DNA of 56,932 nt from Myxococcus xanthus. GTDB taxonomy: Bacteria > Myxococcota > Myxococcia > Myxococcales > Myxococcaceae. Shown one piece after another: positions 8,738 through 17,554 of this stretch. The stretch is taken from positions 1 through 56,932 of the forward strand of contig NZ_JABFNS010000049.1 of assembly GCF_013116825.1 (NCBI RefSeq). The letters are read 5' to 3'. The notes under the pieces were generated by a model. That model saw nothing but the letters and a program-made list of their open reading frames with translations. It was not told the origin of the DNA and ran no database searches. The position numbers and the translations under genes are program-made. Positions within the stretch are counted from its first letter, which is position 1. Every line of letters starts with the position of its first letter.

Positions 8738-11002
8738 ATGGCTTCGCTCATCTATCGCCGCTACGGCGGCTCGCTCCAGGTCGACATTCCCTCCTTCGAT
8801 GTGCTGGTGGAGGCGATCCGCATCCCCGAAACGCAGTGGATCGCCACGGCGTGCCCGTTGGAGGGCTTGAGCTGTGATCCACGCCTGCTGACGTTGATGG
8901 ACGCGGACGGCAACGGCCGCATCCGCGTGGCGGAGGTGCGCACGGCGGTGGACTGGGCCGCCAGGCAGCTCAAGGACCGGCGCGGCGCGGATGCCTCCAG
9001 TGACGTGCTGGAGTTGAACGCGCTCAGCGAGGAGGCGCGGCCCCTGCGCGGCGCGGCGGAGATGATTCTCCGGACGCTGAAGGCGACGGACGCCGGGCGC
9101 ATCTCCCTGGCGCAGGTTCGCGAGAGCGAGAAGGCCCTGCGCGAGGCCGGGCAGAACGGCGATGGCATCGTCGCTCCCGAGCACCTGCCCGAGCACCTGC
9201 GGCCCCTGGCCCAGGAGCTGATGGCCAGCTTTCCCGCGCTGACGAACCGGGCAGGCAAGGCGGGCGTGGACGCGGCGCTGGTGGCGCGCTTCCGCGAGGA
9301 ACGCGCGAAGCTGCGGGAGCACCGGGAGAAGCAGGGCACGGCGTTCGTCTGGGGTGACATCAGCCTGGAGACGGCCAAGCGCGTGCGCGACGTGGCGCCG
9401 CTGCTGGATGCGTACTTCGTGCAGTGCCGGCTGGTGGCCGCGCAGCCCGAAGCGGCGGCGAGCCTGCGCCTGCGCGCGGAGCGGGTGGAGGGCGCGCTGG
9501 GTGACATGGCGGCGCTGGGGAAGGCGGCGGGGGACCTGCCCATCGCGCCGCCGGATGCGTCGGGTGTGCTGGAGTGGTCCCGTCTCCTGCGCGGGCCCGC
9601 GTACGAGGTGCTGGAGGCGTTCCACACGGACGTCGCCACGCCGATGACGGGGGATTCGCAGCGGCTGTCGGACTCGGCGTGGCGGGGGCTGGCGGCGAAG
9701 GCGGATGGCGTGCTGGCGTGGCAGGCGCAGCTCGAGGCGAACCCGGTGCGCAAGCTGATGGACACGCTGCCGTCGGTTTCGGACGCGGACCTGGATGCGC
9801 TGGAGGCCGCGAGCGCGGCCGACCTCGCGCTCAAGCCCACGCTGGATGCCATCAACGAGCTCGAGCGGTTGGTGCTCTACCAGCGCTGGCTGCTGCTGTT
9901 CTCGAACAACTTCATCAGCATGCCCAACCTCTACATGCCCAAGCGGTTGGCGCTGGTGGAGAAGGGGACGCTCATCCTGGGCGGGCGCAAGTACACGCTG
10001 TCGGTGCTGGTGACGAACCGGGCCGCGCACTCCGCGCTCACCTCGCTGGGGACCACCTGCATCCTCTACGTCCAGGTGGCGCCGAAGGACGGGACGCCCG
10101 GGTATGAAGTGGCGGTGCCGGTGACGAGCGGCCGGAGCACGGAGCTTGCGGTGGGCAAGCGGGGCGTCTTCTACGACGTGGACGGCGTGGAGAGCGACGC
10201 CATCGTGACGCAGGTGGTTCGTCAGCCCGTGTCGCTGTGGGAGTCGATGACCATGCCCTTCGCGCGCATCGGCCAGTTCATCACCAGCAAGGTGGAGGGC
10301 CTGGCGTCGGCGGGCGAGAAGACGTTCGATTCGACGCTGGAGCAGGGCTACACGCACGCGACGAATGCGCCGCCGGTGGCGCCTTCTCCGGCGGCGGGCG
10401 CGGCTCCCGCTGCAGCCGCCGCAGCACCTCCAGGGGGCGGGCTCGCGGGCATCGTGGCGGCGGGCGGCCTGGCGGCCGCGGCGCTGGGTTCGTCCTTCGC
10501 GTTCATCATGACGCAGGTGAAGTCGCTGACGCTGGTGGACCTCATCTCCGCGGCGACGCTGATTGCCATTGTCGTCATGGCCCCGGCGGGGCTCCTGGGC
10601 TGGCTGAAGCTGCGCCGACGCAACCTGGCGCTGCTGTTGGAAGGCTCGGGCTGGGCGCTGAATGACCGGCTGATGCTGACGAAGGAGCTGTCCTCGCTGG
10701 TGACGCGCCGTCCGAAGCTGCCTTCGAACGCCCGGGTGGACCGCTTGGACATGGTGCGCTCGGCCCTGGTCCGGCAGCAGGAGGACGACGAGGCGGAGGG
10801 CGCGTCCGGGTGGACGAAGCTGGCCATCACGCTGGCGGTGATTTTCGTGTTGCTCTGGCAGGTCCGGATTCCGTTGCTGACCTGGTTCTGCCACGCGGGC
10901 TGGTTGTCTCAGGACACCTGCCTGGCGCTGTTGCCGTCCCAGGCGGAGCCGGCTCCGGCGGCGGCGGCAGCGCCTGCCGCGGCTCCGGCCAAGGCACCGT
11001 AG
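8738..11002 (+). CDS. large EF-hand-containing membrane protein of unknown function
   Basis: About 754 aa; not recognised as a named family. A canonical EF-hand loop lies near residues 55-66 (DADGNGRIRVAE), followed by two degenerate loop-like stretches (DAGRISLAQV, NGDGIVAPEH). The middle is helical and acidic. The C-terminal third has an Ala/Pro/Gly-rich linker, then hydrophobic segments near residues 567-592, 598-623 and 692-718, and an Ala-rich tail. The start is uncertain: ATG 8738 is used because the sequence MASLIYRRYGG looks like a real N-terminus, but GTG 8717 is possible and neither has a strong ribosome site. It may sense calcium at the membrane (inference). Confidence 0.75.
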   Translation: MASLIYRRYGGSLQVDIPSFDVLVEAIRIPETQWIATACPLEGLSCDPRLLTLMDADGNGRIRVAEVRTAVDWAARQLKDRRGADASSDVLELNALSEEARPLRGAAEMILRTLKATDAGRISLAQVRESEKALREAGQNGDGIVAPEHLPEHLRPLAQELMASFPALTNRAGKAGVDAALVARFREERAKLREHREKQGTAFVWGDISLETAKRVRDVAPLLDAYFVQCRLVAAQPEAAASLRLRAERVEGALGDMAALGKAAGDLPIAPPDASGVLEWSRLLRGPAYEVLEAFHTDVATPMTGDSQRLSDSAWRGLAAKADGVLAWQAQLEANPVRKLMDTLPSVSDADLDALEAASAADLALKPTLDAINELERLVLYQRWLLLFSNNFISMPNLYMPKRLALVEKGTLILGGRKYTLSVLVTNRAAHSALTSLGTTCILYVQVAPKDGTPGYEVAVPVTSGRSTELAVGKRGVFYDVDGVESDAIVTQVVRQPVSLWESMTMPFARIGQFITSKVEGLASAGEKTFDSTLEQGYTHATNAPPVAPSPAAGAAPAAAAAAPPGGGLAGIVAAGGLAAAALGSSFAFIMTQVKSLTLVDLISAATLIAIVVMAPAGLLGWLKLRRRNLALLLEGSGWALNDRLMLTKELSSLVTRRPKLPSNARVDRLDMVRSALVRQQEDDEAEGASGWTKLAITLAVIFVLLWQVRIPLLTWFCHAGWLSQDTCLALLPSQAEPAPAAAAAPAAAPAKAP

Positions 11003-11052
11003 GCGCACCGCGAATCTTGCCAGGACTTCTCCGGCCCGTAGGCTCATCCTCG

Positions 11053-11955
11053 ATGACGAGCCTGTCGCCGCTGCTGGAGAAGTTCCGCGCCCACCTGGAG
11101 GACGAGAAGGGCTCGTCCCCGCACACGGTGCGCAACTACCTCATCGACCTGGTGGACTTCGAGCGCTACCTGGTCGAGCGAATGAAGCTGTCGCTCCTGT
11201 CGGGGACGCACGCGGCGATTCGCGGCTACCTGGGCACGTTGAGCACGGACCACGCCCCGGCGAGCCGGGCGCGGCGGCTGGCGAGCATCAAGTCATTCTA
11301 CAAGTACCTCGTTCGGCAGAAGCTGTTGCCCGCGAGCCCCGCGAAGCTGGTGAAGAGTCCGAAGCTGCCGAAGACGCTGCCCAAGGTGCTGCCAGTGGAG
11401 GAGGTCTTCGCCATCCTGGACATGCCTGACGTGAAGACGGTGCTCGGGCTTCGGGACAGGGCGATTCTGGAGCTGCTCTACGGCGGCGGCCTGCGTATCA
11501 GTGAGTTGTGCGGGTTGGACCTGCTGGACATCGACCGCAGCGGGCGAATCGTCCGGGTGATGGGCAAGGGGAGCAAGGAGCGGCTCGTGCCCGTGAACGC
11601 GCAGTCCATCCGGGCATTGGAGGCGTACCTCACACGGCGGGGGGAGCTGTTGGCCACGATTCGGAAGGATCAGGCGCCAGAGGCGATGTTCCTCAACTTC
11701 CGGGGAGGACGCCTGACGCCGAGGAGCATCGCGCGGCACCTGGACACGTACGTGCTGAAGTGCGCGCTGACGCGGAAGGTGAGCCCGCATGCCATGCGTC
11801 ACTCCTTCGCCACGCACCTGCTGGGCGGGGGCGCGGACATCCGCAGCATCCAGGAGTTGCTGGGCCATTCGAGCCTGTCCACCACGCAGCGGTATACCCA
11901 GGTGACGTGGGAGCAGCTCCAGCAGGTCTACGACTCCGCGCATCCGCGGGCGTGA
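11053..11955 (+). CDS. xerC: tyrosine recombinase XerC
   Basis: 300 aa site-specific recombinase that resolves chromosome dimers at dif. The N-terminal SAM-like core-binding domain (LLEKFRAHLEDEKG...TVRNYL) is followed by the catalytic domain with Arg in GLRISELCGL, HAMRHSFATHLL, LLGHSSLSTTQ and the nucleophile Y281 in TQRYTQVT. ATG 11053 gives the normal family length; the frame is open upstream but that part is shadow. Its place before hslV/hslU matches codV (xerC) in Bacillus. XerC rather than XerD is assigned from this context. Confidence 0.92.
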   Translation: MTSLSPLLEKFRAHLEDEKGSSPHTVRNYLIDLVDFERYLVERMKLSLLSGTHAAIRGYLGTLSTDHAPASRARRLASIKSFYKYLVRQKLLPASPAKLVKSPKLPKTLPKVLPVEEVFAILDMPDVKTVLGLRDRAILELLYGGGLRISELCGLDLLDIDRSGRIVRVMGKGSKERLVPVNAQSIRALEAYLTRRGELLATIRKDQAPEAMFLNFRGGRLTPRSIARHLDTYVLKCALTRKVSPHAMRHSFATHLLGGGADIRSIQELLGHSSLSTTQRYTQVTWEQLQQVYDSAHPRA

Positions 11956-11983
11956 CTGCATTGAGTCCAGGAGGTGCGACGTG

Positions 11984-12265
11984 ATGCAGACCGTGGCCGC
12001 CATGGCGAACGGGCTTGCCTGGTTCCTCCTCGCACTGGGCGTGTTGACCGACGGGGCCACCGTGTTCCTGTTGGTGACGACAGCACGCAGAAAGCGGATG
12101 GCTTCGGGCGTTCCCGTGGTTGCATTGCTGTTCTACGCCCAGTTCTGCTCCATTCGTTCGGCGTTGTCCCTGTCCTGTTTTGCCCCGGTCCTCGCGGCGC
12201 TCTGCCTCGTCCATCTGGGCGTGCAGTGGGGCTTGCCGGTGCTATTGGCGCGCCAGCGGTCGTGA
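11984..12265 (+). CDS. small membrane protein, unknown
   Basis: 93 aa with about three hydrophobic helices (AWFLLALGVLTDGATVFLLV, VPVVALLFYAQFCSI, FAPVLAALCLVHLGVQWGL). A strong AGGAGG sits 9 bases before ATG 11984, which supports real translation; a GTG at 11981 directly before it is an alternative. It begins just after xerC. No recognised domain. Confidence 0.7.
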   Translation: MQTVAAMANGLAWFLLALGVLTDGATVFLLVTTARRKRMASGVPVVALLFYAQFCSIRSALSLSCFAPVLAALCLVHLGVQWGLPVLLARQRS

Positions 12266-12335
12266 CGTCGAGCCTGGGGCGCGGGCTGGGCGTTGGGGTA
12301 GCGAATCCCCACGTGGGGTGGCATAGCTGTTCGAT

Positions 12336-14156
12336 GTGACCCTTCCCGCGCTCATCACCCTTGGCGTCCTCGTCGTCTCCCTGGTGCTCTTCGTGAGCGA
12401 CCGGGTGCGGCTGGACATCGTGGCGTTGCTCGCGCTGCTGTCGCTCCTCCTCTTCGACATCGTTCCCGTGGAGGATGCGCTCGCGGGTTTCAGCAACCCG
12501 GTGGTCATCATGCTGGTGGGGCTCTTCGTGATTGGCGGCGCCATCACGGAGACAGGACTGGCGGGGTGGCTGGGACAGCGGCTGGGGCACCTCGCTGGGG
12601 AAGGGGAGGGGCGCACCATCGCCGTGGTGATGCTGGCCACCGCCTCGCTGTCTGCCTTCATGAGCTCCACGGGGACCGTGGCCATCCTGATGCCAGTGGT
12701 GGGAACGCTCGCCCTTCGCCGCGGAATCGCGCCTGCCCGCATCTACCTGCCCTTCGCCTTCGCCGCCCACCTGGGCAGCATGCTGACGCTCATCAGCACC
12801 CCGCCCAACCTCATCGTGAGTGGGGCGCTCCGGGACGCGGGCCATGAGCCGTTCCGCTTCTTCACCTTCTTCCCCATCGGCGTGGTCATGCTCGCCGCGG
12901 GCATGCTGTTCCTCATCTTCGCTGGCAAATACCTGCTGCCCTCGACGGCGCAGGGGCAGGTCGCGGCGCAGGCCGTGCTGTCGCCCGAGGACTTCGCCAC
13001 GGAGTACGGCCTGGGGACGTTGTTGCATGCCCTCCGCGTTCCCCGTGGCTCGAAGCTCGTGGGCCGGACGCTCGGCGAAGCCAACCTGCGCTCCGCGCAC
13101 GCGGTGAACGTGGTGGGCATCTCCTTGGCGGGCGCCGCGCATCCGGTGGTACCGCACCGTCCCTTCGGAGCGGACGAGGTCCTCGTCGTCCAGGGCCATG
13201 AGGAGGCCGTCGTCGCGACGGTGGAGCACTGGGGGTTGGAGCGGCTCCCGTCCCTGCAATCCCTGTCACTGCCCCCCGAGGAGTCGCTCGCGGAGGTGGT
13301 GATTCCGCGCCGCTCGGCGCTGGTGGGCCGGACGCTCCGGCAGGCGCGCTTTCGTGACCAGTTCCGGGCCACGGTGCTCGCGATTCGCCGGGGCACGGAC
13401 GCGGTGGTGGATGCCTCGTCTCCCGCACTCAAGGACTTCACGCTGCGGCGCGGCGACACCCTGCTCGTGAAGGGCCGCAAGAAGCACCTGCGCAACCTGT
13501 CCGAGGCCCGAAAGGACCTCATCCTGCTCGCCGAACCTGATCCACGCACCGACCGCCTCGCGGATCCTCGGCGGGCGGCGCTCACCGTCGTCATCACCCT
13601 GGCGATGCTGACGGTGATGGCCCTGGGGCTGCTGCCCAACGTGGTCGCGGTGCTGCTCGCGGCGGTGGCCATGGTGCTCACGGGCTGCGTGCGCTCCGCG
13701 GACGTCTACCGCACGGTGAACTGGGAGAGCGTCGTGCTCATCGCCGGAATGTTCCCGCTGGCCACCGCGCTGGAGCGGACCGGCGTGACACAGTTGGCGG
13801 TGGCGGGCCTGGAGCGGCTCTTCACTGGCGCCAGCCCTCATACCGTCGTGGCGGTGCTCGCCATCGTGACGTCCACCCTGGGCTTGTTCATCTCCAACAC
13901 GGCCACCGCCGTCCTCGTGGCCCCGGTGGCCCTCCGCATCGCGGAGTCCATGGAACTCCGGCCCGAGCCGCTGTTGATGGCGGTGGCCATTACCGCCTCG
14001 GCGGCGTTCGCCACGCCCATCGCGTCGCCCGTGAACACGCTGGTCATGAGCCCTGGGGGCTACCGGTTCGCCGACTATGCCCGGGTGGGCATCCCGCTCC
14101 AGGTGCTCATCGTCGCGCTGGCGGTGCTGGTGGTGCCGTGGGTGCTTCCTTTTTGA
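12336..14156 (+). CDS. SLC13-family permease with two TrkA-C (RCK_C) domains
   Basis: 606 aa. It has two hydrophobic halves of an ion-transporter fold: residues ~1-210 with LVGLFVIGGAITETGLA, and ~410-606 with NTATAVLVAPVALRIA and SPVNTLVMSPGGYRFADY. Between them lie two RCK_C-like soluble domains (around VGRTLGEANLR and VGRTLRQARFRDQ). This is the typical plan of bacterial SLC13/DASS-like anion or dicarboxylate transporters. The substrate cannot be told. The start is GTG 12336, because the overlapping ATG at 12334 leads directly to a stop; no strong ribosome site is visible. Confidence 0.88.
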   Translation: MTLPALITLGVLVVSLVLFVSDRVRLDIVALLALLSLLLFDIVPVEDALAGFSNPVVIMLVGLFVIGGAITETGLAGWLGQRLGHLAGEGEGRTIAVVMLATASLSAFMSSTGTVAILMPVVGTLALRRGIAPARIYLPFAFAAHLGSMLTLISTPPNLIVSGALRDAGHEPFRFFTFFPIGVVMLAAGMLFLIFAGKYLLPSTAQGQVAAQAVLSPEDFATEYGLGTLLHALRVPRGSKLVGRTLGEANLRSAHAVNVVGISLAGAAHPVVPHRPFGADEVLVVQGHEEAVVATVEHWGLERLPSLQSLSLPPEESLAEVVIPRRSALVGRTLRQARFRDQFRATVLAIRRGTDAVVDASSPALKDFTLRRGDTLLVKGRKKHLRNLSEARKDLILLAEPDPRTDRLADPRRAALTVVITLAMLTVMALGLLPNVVAVLLAAVAMVLTGCVRSADVYRTVNWESVVLIAGMFPLATALERTGVTQLAVAGLERLFTGASPHTVVAVLAIVTSTLGLFISNTATAVLVAPVALRIAESMELRPEPLLMAVAITASAAFATPIASPVNTLVMSPGGYRFADYARVGIPLQVLIVALAVLVVPWVLPF

Positions 14157-14187
14157 AGTCTGGGAGCAGACAGCCAGTCACTGTTCC

Positions 14188-14216
14188 TTGGAAACGCCGC
14201 GCCCGGCTTGTTAAAC
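14188..14216 (+). promoter_or_regulatory. candidate hslVU promoter
   Basis: TTGGAA (14188-14193), 17-base spacer, TTAAAC (14211-14216). Only 10 bases separate the -10 from the hslV ATG, so a start at the usual distance would give a leader of a few bases. The CTTGGAAA stretch also resembles a heat-shock -35. Functional use is inferred. Confidence 0.45.
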
Positions 14217-14226
14217 CCCGGGTCCT

Positions 14227-14754
14227 ATGTTCCACGGCACCACCATCCTCTGCGTGCGGCGTGACGGGAAGGTCGCCATCGCCAGCGACGGCCAGGTCTC
14301 CCTCGAAAAGACCGTGATGAAGAACACGGCGAAGAAGGTCCGCCGGCTGGGCGAAGGCCAGGTGCTCGCCGGCTTCGCTGGCAGCACCGCGGACGCCTTC
14401 ACGCTCTTCGAGCGCTTCGAGGCCAAGCTCAAGGAGCACCAGAAGAACATGGCCCGCGCCTGCGTGGAGCTGGGCAAGGACTGGCGCACCGACCGCTTCC
14501 TCCGCCGGCTGGAGGCGCTCCTCATCGTCGCCGACAAGGAGAAGACGTTCATCCTCTCCGGCGCGGGTGACGTGATTGAGCCCGACTACGGCATCGCCGC
14601 CGTGGGCAGTGGTGGCCCCTACGCGTTCGCCGCCGCGCGCGCCCTCATGGCGCACACGCAGATGTCTGCTCGCGACGTGGTGCACCAGTCGCTCACCATC
14701 GCGGGTGAAATCGACATCTACACCAACGCCAACATCTCCATCGAAGAGCTCTAG
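14227..14754 (+). CDS. hslV: ATP-dependent protease subunit HslV (ClpQ)
   Basis: 175 aa N-terminal-nucleophile peptidase that forms the double-ring core of HslUV. A short propeptide MFHG precedes the catalytic Thr5 ([20 protein letters not shown]). The usual motifs [14 protein letters not shown] and [13 protein letters not shown] are present. No Shine-Dalgarno is visible before ATG 14227 and the likely promoter is very close, so the message may be almost leaderless. hslU begins 12 bases after its stop. Confidence 0.96.
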   Translation: MFHGTTILCVRRDGKVAIASDGQVSLEKTVMKNTAKKVRRLGEGQVLAGFAGSTADAFTLFERFEAKLKEHQKNMARACVELGKDWRTDRFLRRLEALLIVADKEKTFILSGAGDVIEPDYGIAAVGSGGPYAFAAARALMAHTQMSARDVVHQSLTIAGEIDIYTNANISIEEL

Positions 14755-14766
14755 GAGACACACCCC

Positions 14767-16164
14767 GTGGCCGAATCGCGCAAGTTGTCCGCCTTCACGC
14801 CTCGCGAGGTCGTCAGCGAGCTGGACCGCTACATCGTCGGGCAGAACGCCGCCAAGCGCGCCGTCGCCATTGCCCTGCGCAACCGGTGGCGCCGCCAGCA
14901 GGTCAACGACGACCTGCGGGACGAAATCCACCCGAAGAACATCATCATGATTGGCCCCACCGGCGTGGGGAAGACGGAGATTGCCCGCCGCCTGGCGAAG
15001 CTCGCCCAGGCGCCCTTCGTCAAGGTGGAGGCCTCCAAGTTCACCGAGGTCGGCTACGTCGGCCGTGACGTCGAGTCGATGATCCGCGACCTCGTCGAGG
15101 CCGCCATCGCGCTGGTCCGCGAGGAGGAGACCGAGAAGGTCGGCCCCCGCGCGGAGGAGCTGGCCGAGGACCGCTTGATCGAGCTGATGCAGGGCGGCGG
15201 CGTGAAGTCGTCGTCCGCGACGCCGCCGTTCGGCTTCGCCCCACCGCCCCCTCCACCGGTCCAGCGGGTCAGCGACACCGCGCGCGAGAAGTTCCGCGCC
15301 CAGCTCCGCGCCGGCACCCTGGATGACGTGGAGGTGGAGGTGGAGACCGCGGAGTCGTCGCCCACCTTCATGCGGGGCTTCTCCGGCCAGGGCATGGAGG
15401 AGATTGGCGTCAACCTCCAGGACCTCTTCAAGAACATGCCGGGCATGAACAAGACGCGCCGCCGTCGGGTGCGCGTGCCCGAGGCGCTTCAGCTCCTGCG
15501 CAAGGAAGAGGCCGCCAAGCTGGTGGACCCCGACCGCGTCCAGCGCGAGGCCGTGGCCCGCGCCGAGATGAACGGCATCATCTTCATCGACGAAATCGAC
15601 AAGATTGCCAGCCGCGAGGGCGGCAAGGGTGGGGGCGGCCCGGACGTGTCCCGGGAGGGCGTCCAGCGGGACATCCTCCCCATCGTCGAGGGCTCCAGCA
15701 TCAACACCAAGTATGGCGTGGTGAAGACGGACCACATGCTCTTCATCGCCGCTGGCGCCTTCCACGTCTCCAAGCCCAGCGACCTCATCCCGGAGTTGCA
15801 GGGCCGCTTCCCCATCCGCGTGGAGTTGGAGCCCCTGACGGGCGAGGACCTGGTCCGAATCCTCCGGGAGCCGAAGAATTCGCTCTTGCGACAGTACACG
15901 GCCCTGCTCAGCACAGAAGGTGTGCGTCTGTCCTTCACCGACGACGCGGTGACGGAGCTGGCGCGCATCGCCCAGCAGGCCAACGAGAGTACGGCGAACA
16001 TCGGCGCCCGGCGGCTGCACACCATCCTGGAGCGACTGCTGGACGAGGTGTCCTTCTCCGCCAGTGAGATGGGCCCCCGGGATTTCCAGGTGGACGCCGC
16101 CTACGTGCGTGAGCGCCTGGCCGCCATCGTCCAGGACGAGGACCTGTCGCGCTACATCCTGTAG
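14767..16164 (+). CDS. hslU: HslU AAA+ unfoldase (ClpY)
   Basis: 465 aa ATPase that unfolds substrates for HslV. Walker A is GPTGVGKT at residues 63-70 and Walker B is [10 protein letters not shown]; an intermediate domain between them carries a Pro-rich insert ([12 protein letters not shown]). The C-terminus LSRYIL is the tail that docks in HslV. The start is GTG 14767 after TAGGAGA. The operon with hslV is clear. Confidence 0.97.
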   Translation: MAESRKLSAFTPREVVSELDRYIVGQNAAKRAVAIALRNRWRRQQVNDDLRDEIHPKNIIMIGPTGVGKTEIARRLAKLAQAPFVKVEASKFTEVGYVGRDVESMIRDLVEAAIALVREEETEKVGPRAEELAEDRLIELMQGGGVKSSSATPPFGFAPPPPPPVQRVSDTAREKFRAQLRAGTLDDVEVEVETAESSPTFMRGFSGQGMEEIGVNLQDLFKNMPGMNKTRRRRVRVPEALQLLRKEEAAKLVDPDRVQREAVARAEMNGIIFIDEIDKIASREGGKGGGGPDVSREGVQRDILPIVEGSSINTKYGVVKTDHMLFIAAGAFHVSKPSDLIPELQGRFPIRVELEPLTGEDLVRILREPKNSLLRQYTALLSTEGVRLSFTDDAVTELARIAQQANESTANIGARRLHTILERLLDEVSFSASEMGPRDFQVDAAYVRERLAAIVQDEDLSRYIL

Positions 16165-16201
16165 CGCGCTATATGCGGAGGGGCACCGTACCGCACGAAG
16201 G

Positions 16202-17446
16202 ATGACTGCCTTGTCGCAATCCGAGCCGTCCCTCTCCGCATCGTCCGAATCCTCCACCGACGCCCTGGTCCAGAAGGCGAAGCGCCACCTGCTGCAGAAC
16301 TACAAGCAGCCGCCCTTCGTCCTGGCTCGGGGCCAGGGGGCTCGTGTCTGGGACACGGATGGCCGCGAGTACCTGGACCTGATTGGTGGCATCGCCACGT
16401 GCGCGCTGGGACACTGCCACCCGGACGTCGTGGCCGCCGCGAAGGCGCAGCTGGATTCCTTGTGGCACGTCTCCAACGTCTTCTATTCGCAGCCCCAGAT
16501 TGACCTGGCCGAGCAGCTCACCGAGTGGTCCGGCCTGTCGCGCGCGTTCTTCTGCAACTCGGGCGCGGAGGCGAACGAGGCGCTGCTCAAGCTGACGCGC
16601 AAGGTGATGAAGGACCGCGGTACGCCGGAGCGCTTCGAGGTCATCTCCTTCGACAGCAGCTTCCACGGCCGCACCCTGGCCACCGTCACCGCCACCGGCC
16701 AGGCGAAGTACCAGAAGGGCTTCGAGCCGCTGCCCGCCGGCTTCACCCACGTGCCCTACGGCGACCTCGAAGCGGTGCGCAAGGCCGTGGGCCCGGCGAC
16801 CGCCGCCATCCTCGTGGAGCCCATCCAGGGGGAGGGTGGGGTGCGGATGGCGCCCCTGGGGTTCCTCGCCGGTCTGCGCGCGCTGTGTGACGAGCACGGG
16901 CTGCTGCTGCTGGTGGACGAAGTCCAGACGGGCATGGGCCGCACCGGCAAGCCGTTCGGCTTCATGCACGAGGGCATCGTCCCGGACGGCATCAGCGTGG
17001 CGAAGGCGCTGGGCAACGGCCTGCCGATTGGCGCCATGCTCTGCAAGGAAGCATTGGGCGCCAGCCTCACGCCGGGCACGCACGGCTCCACCTTTGGTGG
17101 CAACCCGGTGGCCGCGGCCGCCGCCAATGCCGTGGTGCGCATCCTCCGCCGTCCCGGCTTCCTGGAGGAGGTCCAGGAGAAGGGCGCCTATCTGCTCGCC
17201 CGGGCGCGTGAGCTCCAGGGCCGGCTGCCCGCGGGCCGCATCCAGGCCGTGCGCGGCCAGGGGCTGCTGGTGGGCGTGGAGTTGGATCGCGAGGTGGCGC
17301 CCGTCATCGCCCAACTGCGCGGCGAGGGGCTGCTGGTGAATGCCGCTGGCGACCGCACGCTGCGCTTCGCGCCGCCCTTCATCGTCACCGTGCGCGAGTT
17401 GGATGAAGGCCTGTCCATTCTCGAGCGCGTGCTCGCCGCCAACTGA
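16202..17446 (+). CDS. argD: acetylornithine/class-III aminotransferase
   Basis: 414 aa PLP-dependent class III aminotransferase. Conserved blocks seen are DLIGGIATCALGHCHP, FFCNSGAEANEALLK, FHGRTLATV, EPIQGEGGV, LLVDEVQTGMGRTGK and the PLP lysine in ISVAKALGNGLPIGA. It most resembles ArgD (N-acetylornithine aminotransferase in arginine synthesis). No other arg gene is nearby, so a relative such as succinylornithine aminotransferase cannot be excluded. ATG 16202 is preceded by GAAGG and leaves a Ser-rich N-terminal leader of ~25 residues. Confidence 0.85.
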   Translation: MTALSQSEPSLSASSESSTDALVQKAKRHLLQNYKQPPFVLARGQGARVWDTDGREYLDLIGGIATCALGHCHPDVVAAAKAQLDSLWHVSNVFYSQPQIDLAEQLTEWSGLSRAFFCNSGAEANEALLKLTRKVMKDRGTPERFEVISFDSSFHGRTLATVTATGQAKYQKGFEPLPAGFTHVPYGDLEAVRKAVGPATAAILVEPIQGEGGVRMAPLGFLAGLRALCDEHGLLLLVDEVQTGMGRTGKPFGFMHEGIVPDGISVAKALGNGLPIGAMLCKEALGASLTPGTHGSTFGGNPVAAAAANAVVRILRRPGFLEEVQEKGAYLLARARELQGRLPAGRIQAVRGQGLLVGVELDREVAPVIAQLRGEGLLVNAAGDRTLRFAPPFIVTVRELDEGLSILERVLAAN

Positions 17447-17491
17447 CCGGCGTAGCCGTGGTCCACCGCATGGGGAAGGGTTCACGGACGT

Positions 17492-17520
17492 TTGACGCCC
17501 TGCGTCCGGAACCCTAGTCT
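17492..17520 (+). promoter_or_regulatory. candidate promoter for the chaperone gene set
   Basis: TTGACG (17492-17497), 17-base spacer, TAGTCT (17515-17520). It lies 35 bases before the GTG chosen for the J-domain gene and falls inside the longer possible reading frame, which supports the shorter protein. Confidence 0.5.
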
Positions 17521-17554
17521 GGAAACTCCAGAAGGCTTTCCTCGGACTGTCACT

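Noticed and set aside
8654..11047. 797-codon minus-strand open frame
   Set aside because: Antisense shadow of the EF-hand membrane protein gene; low-complexity Arg/Gln/His translation, no motif.
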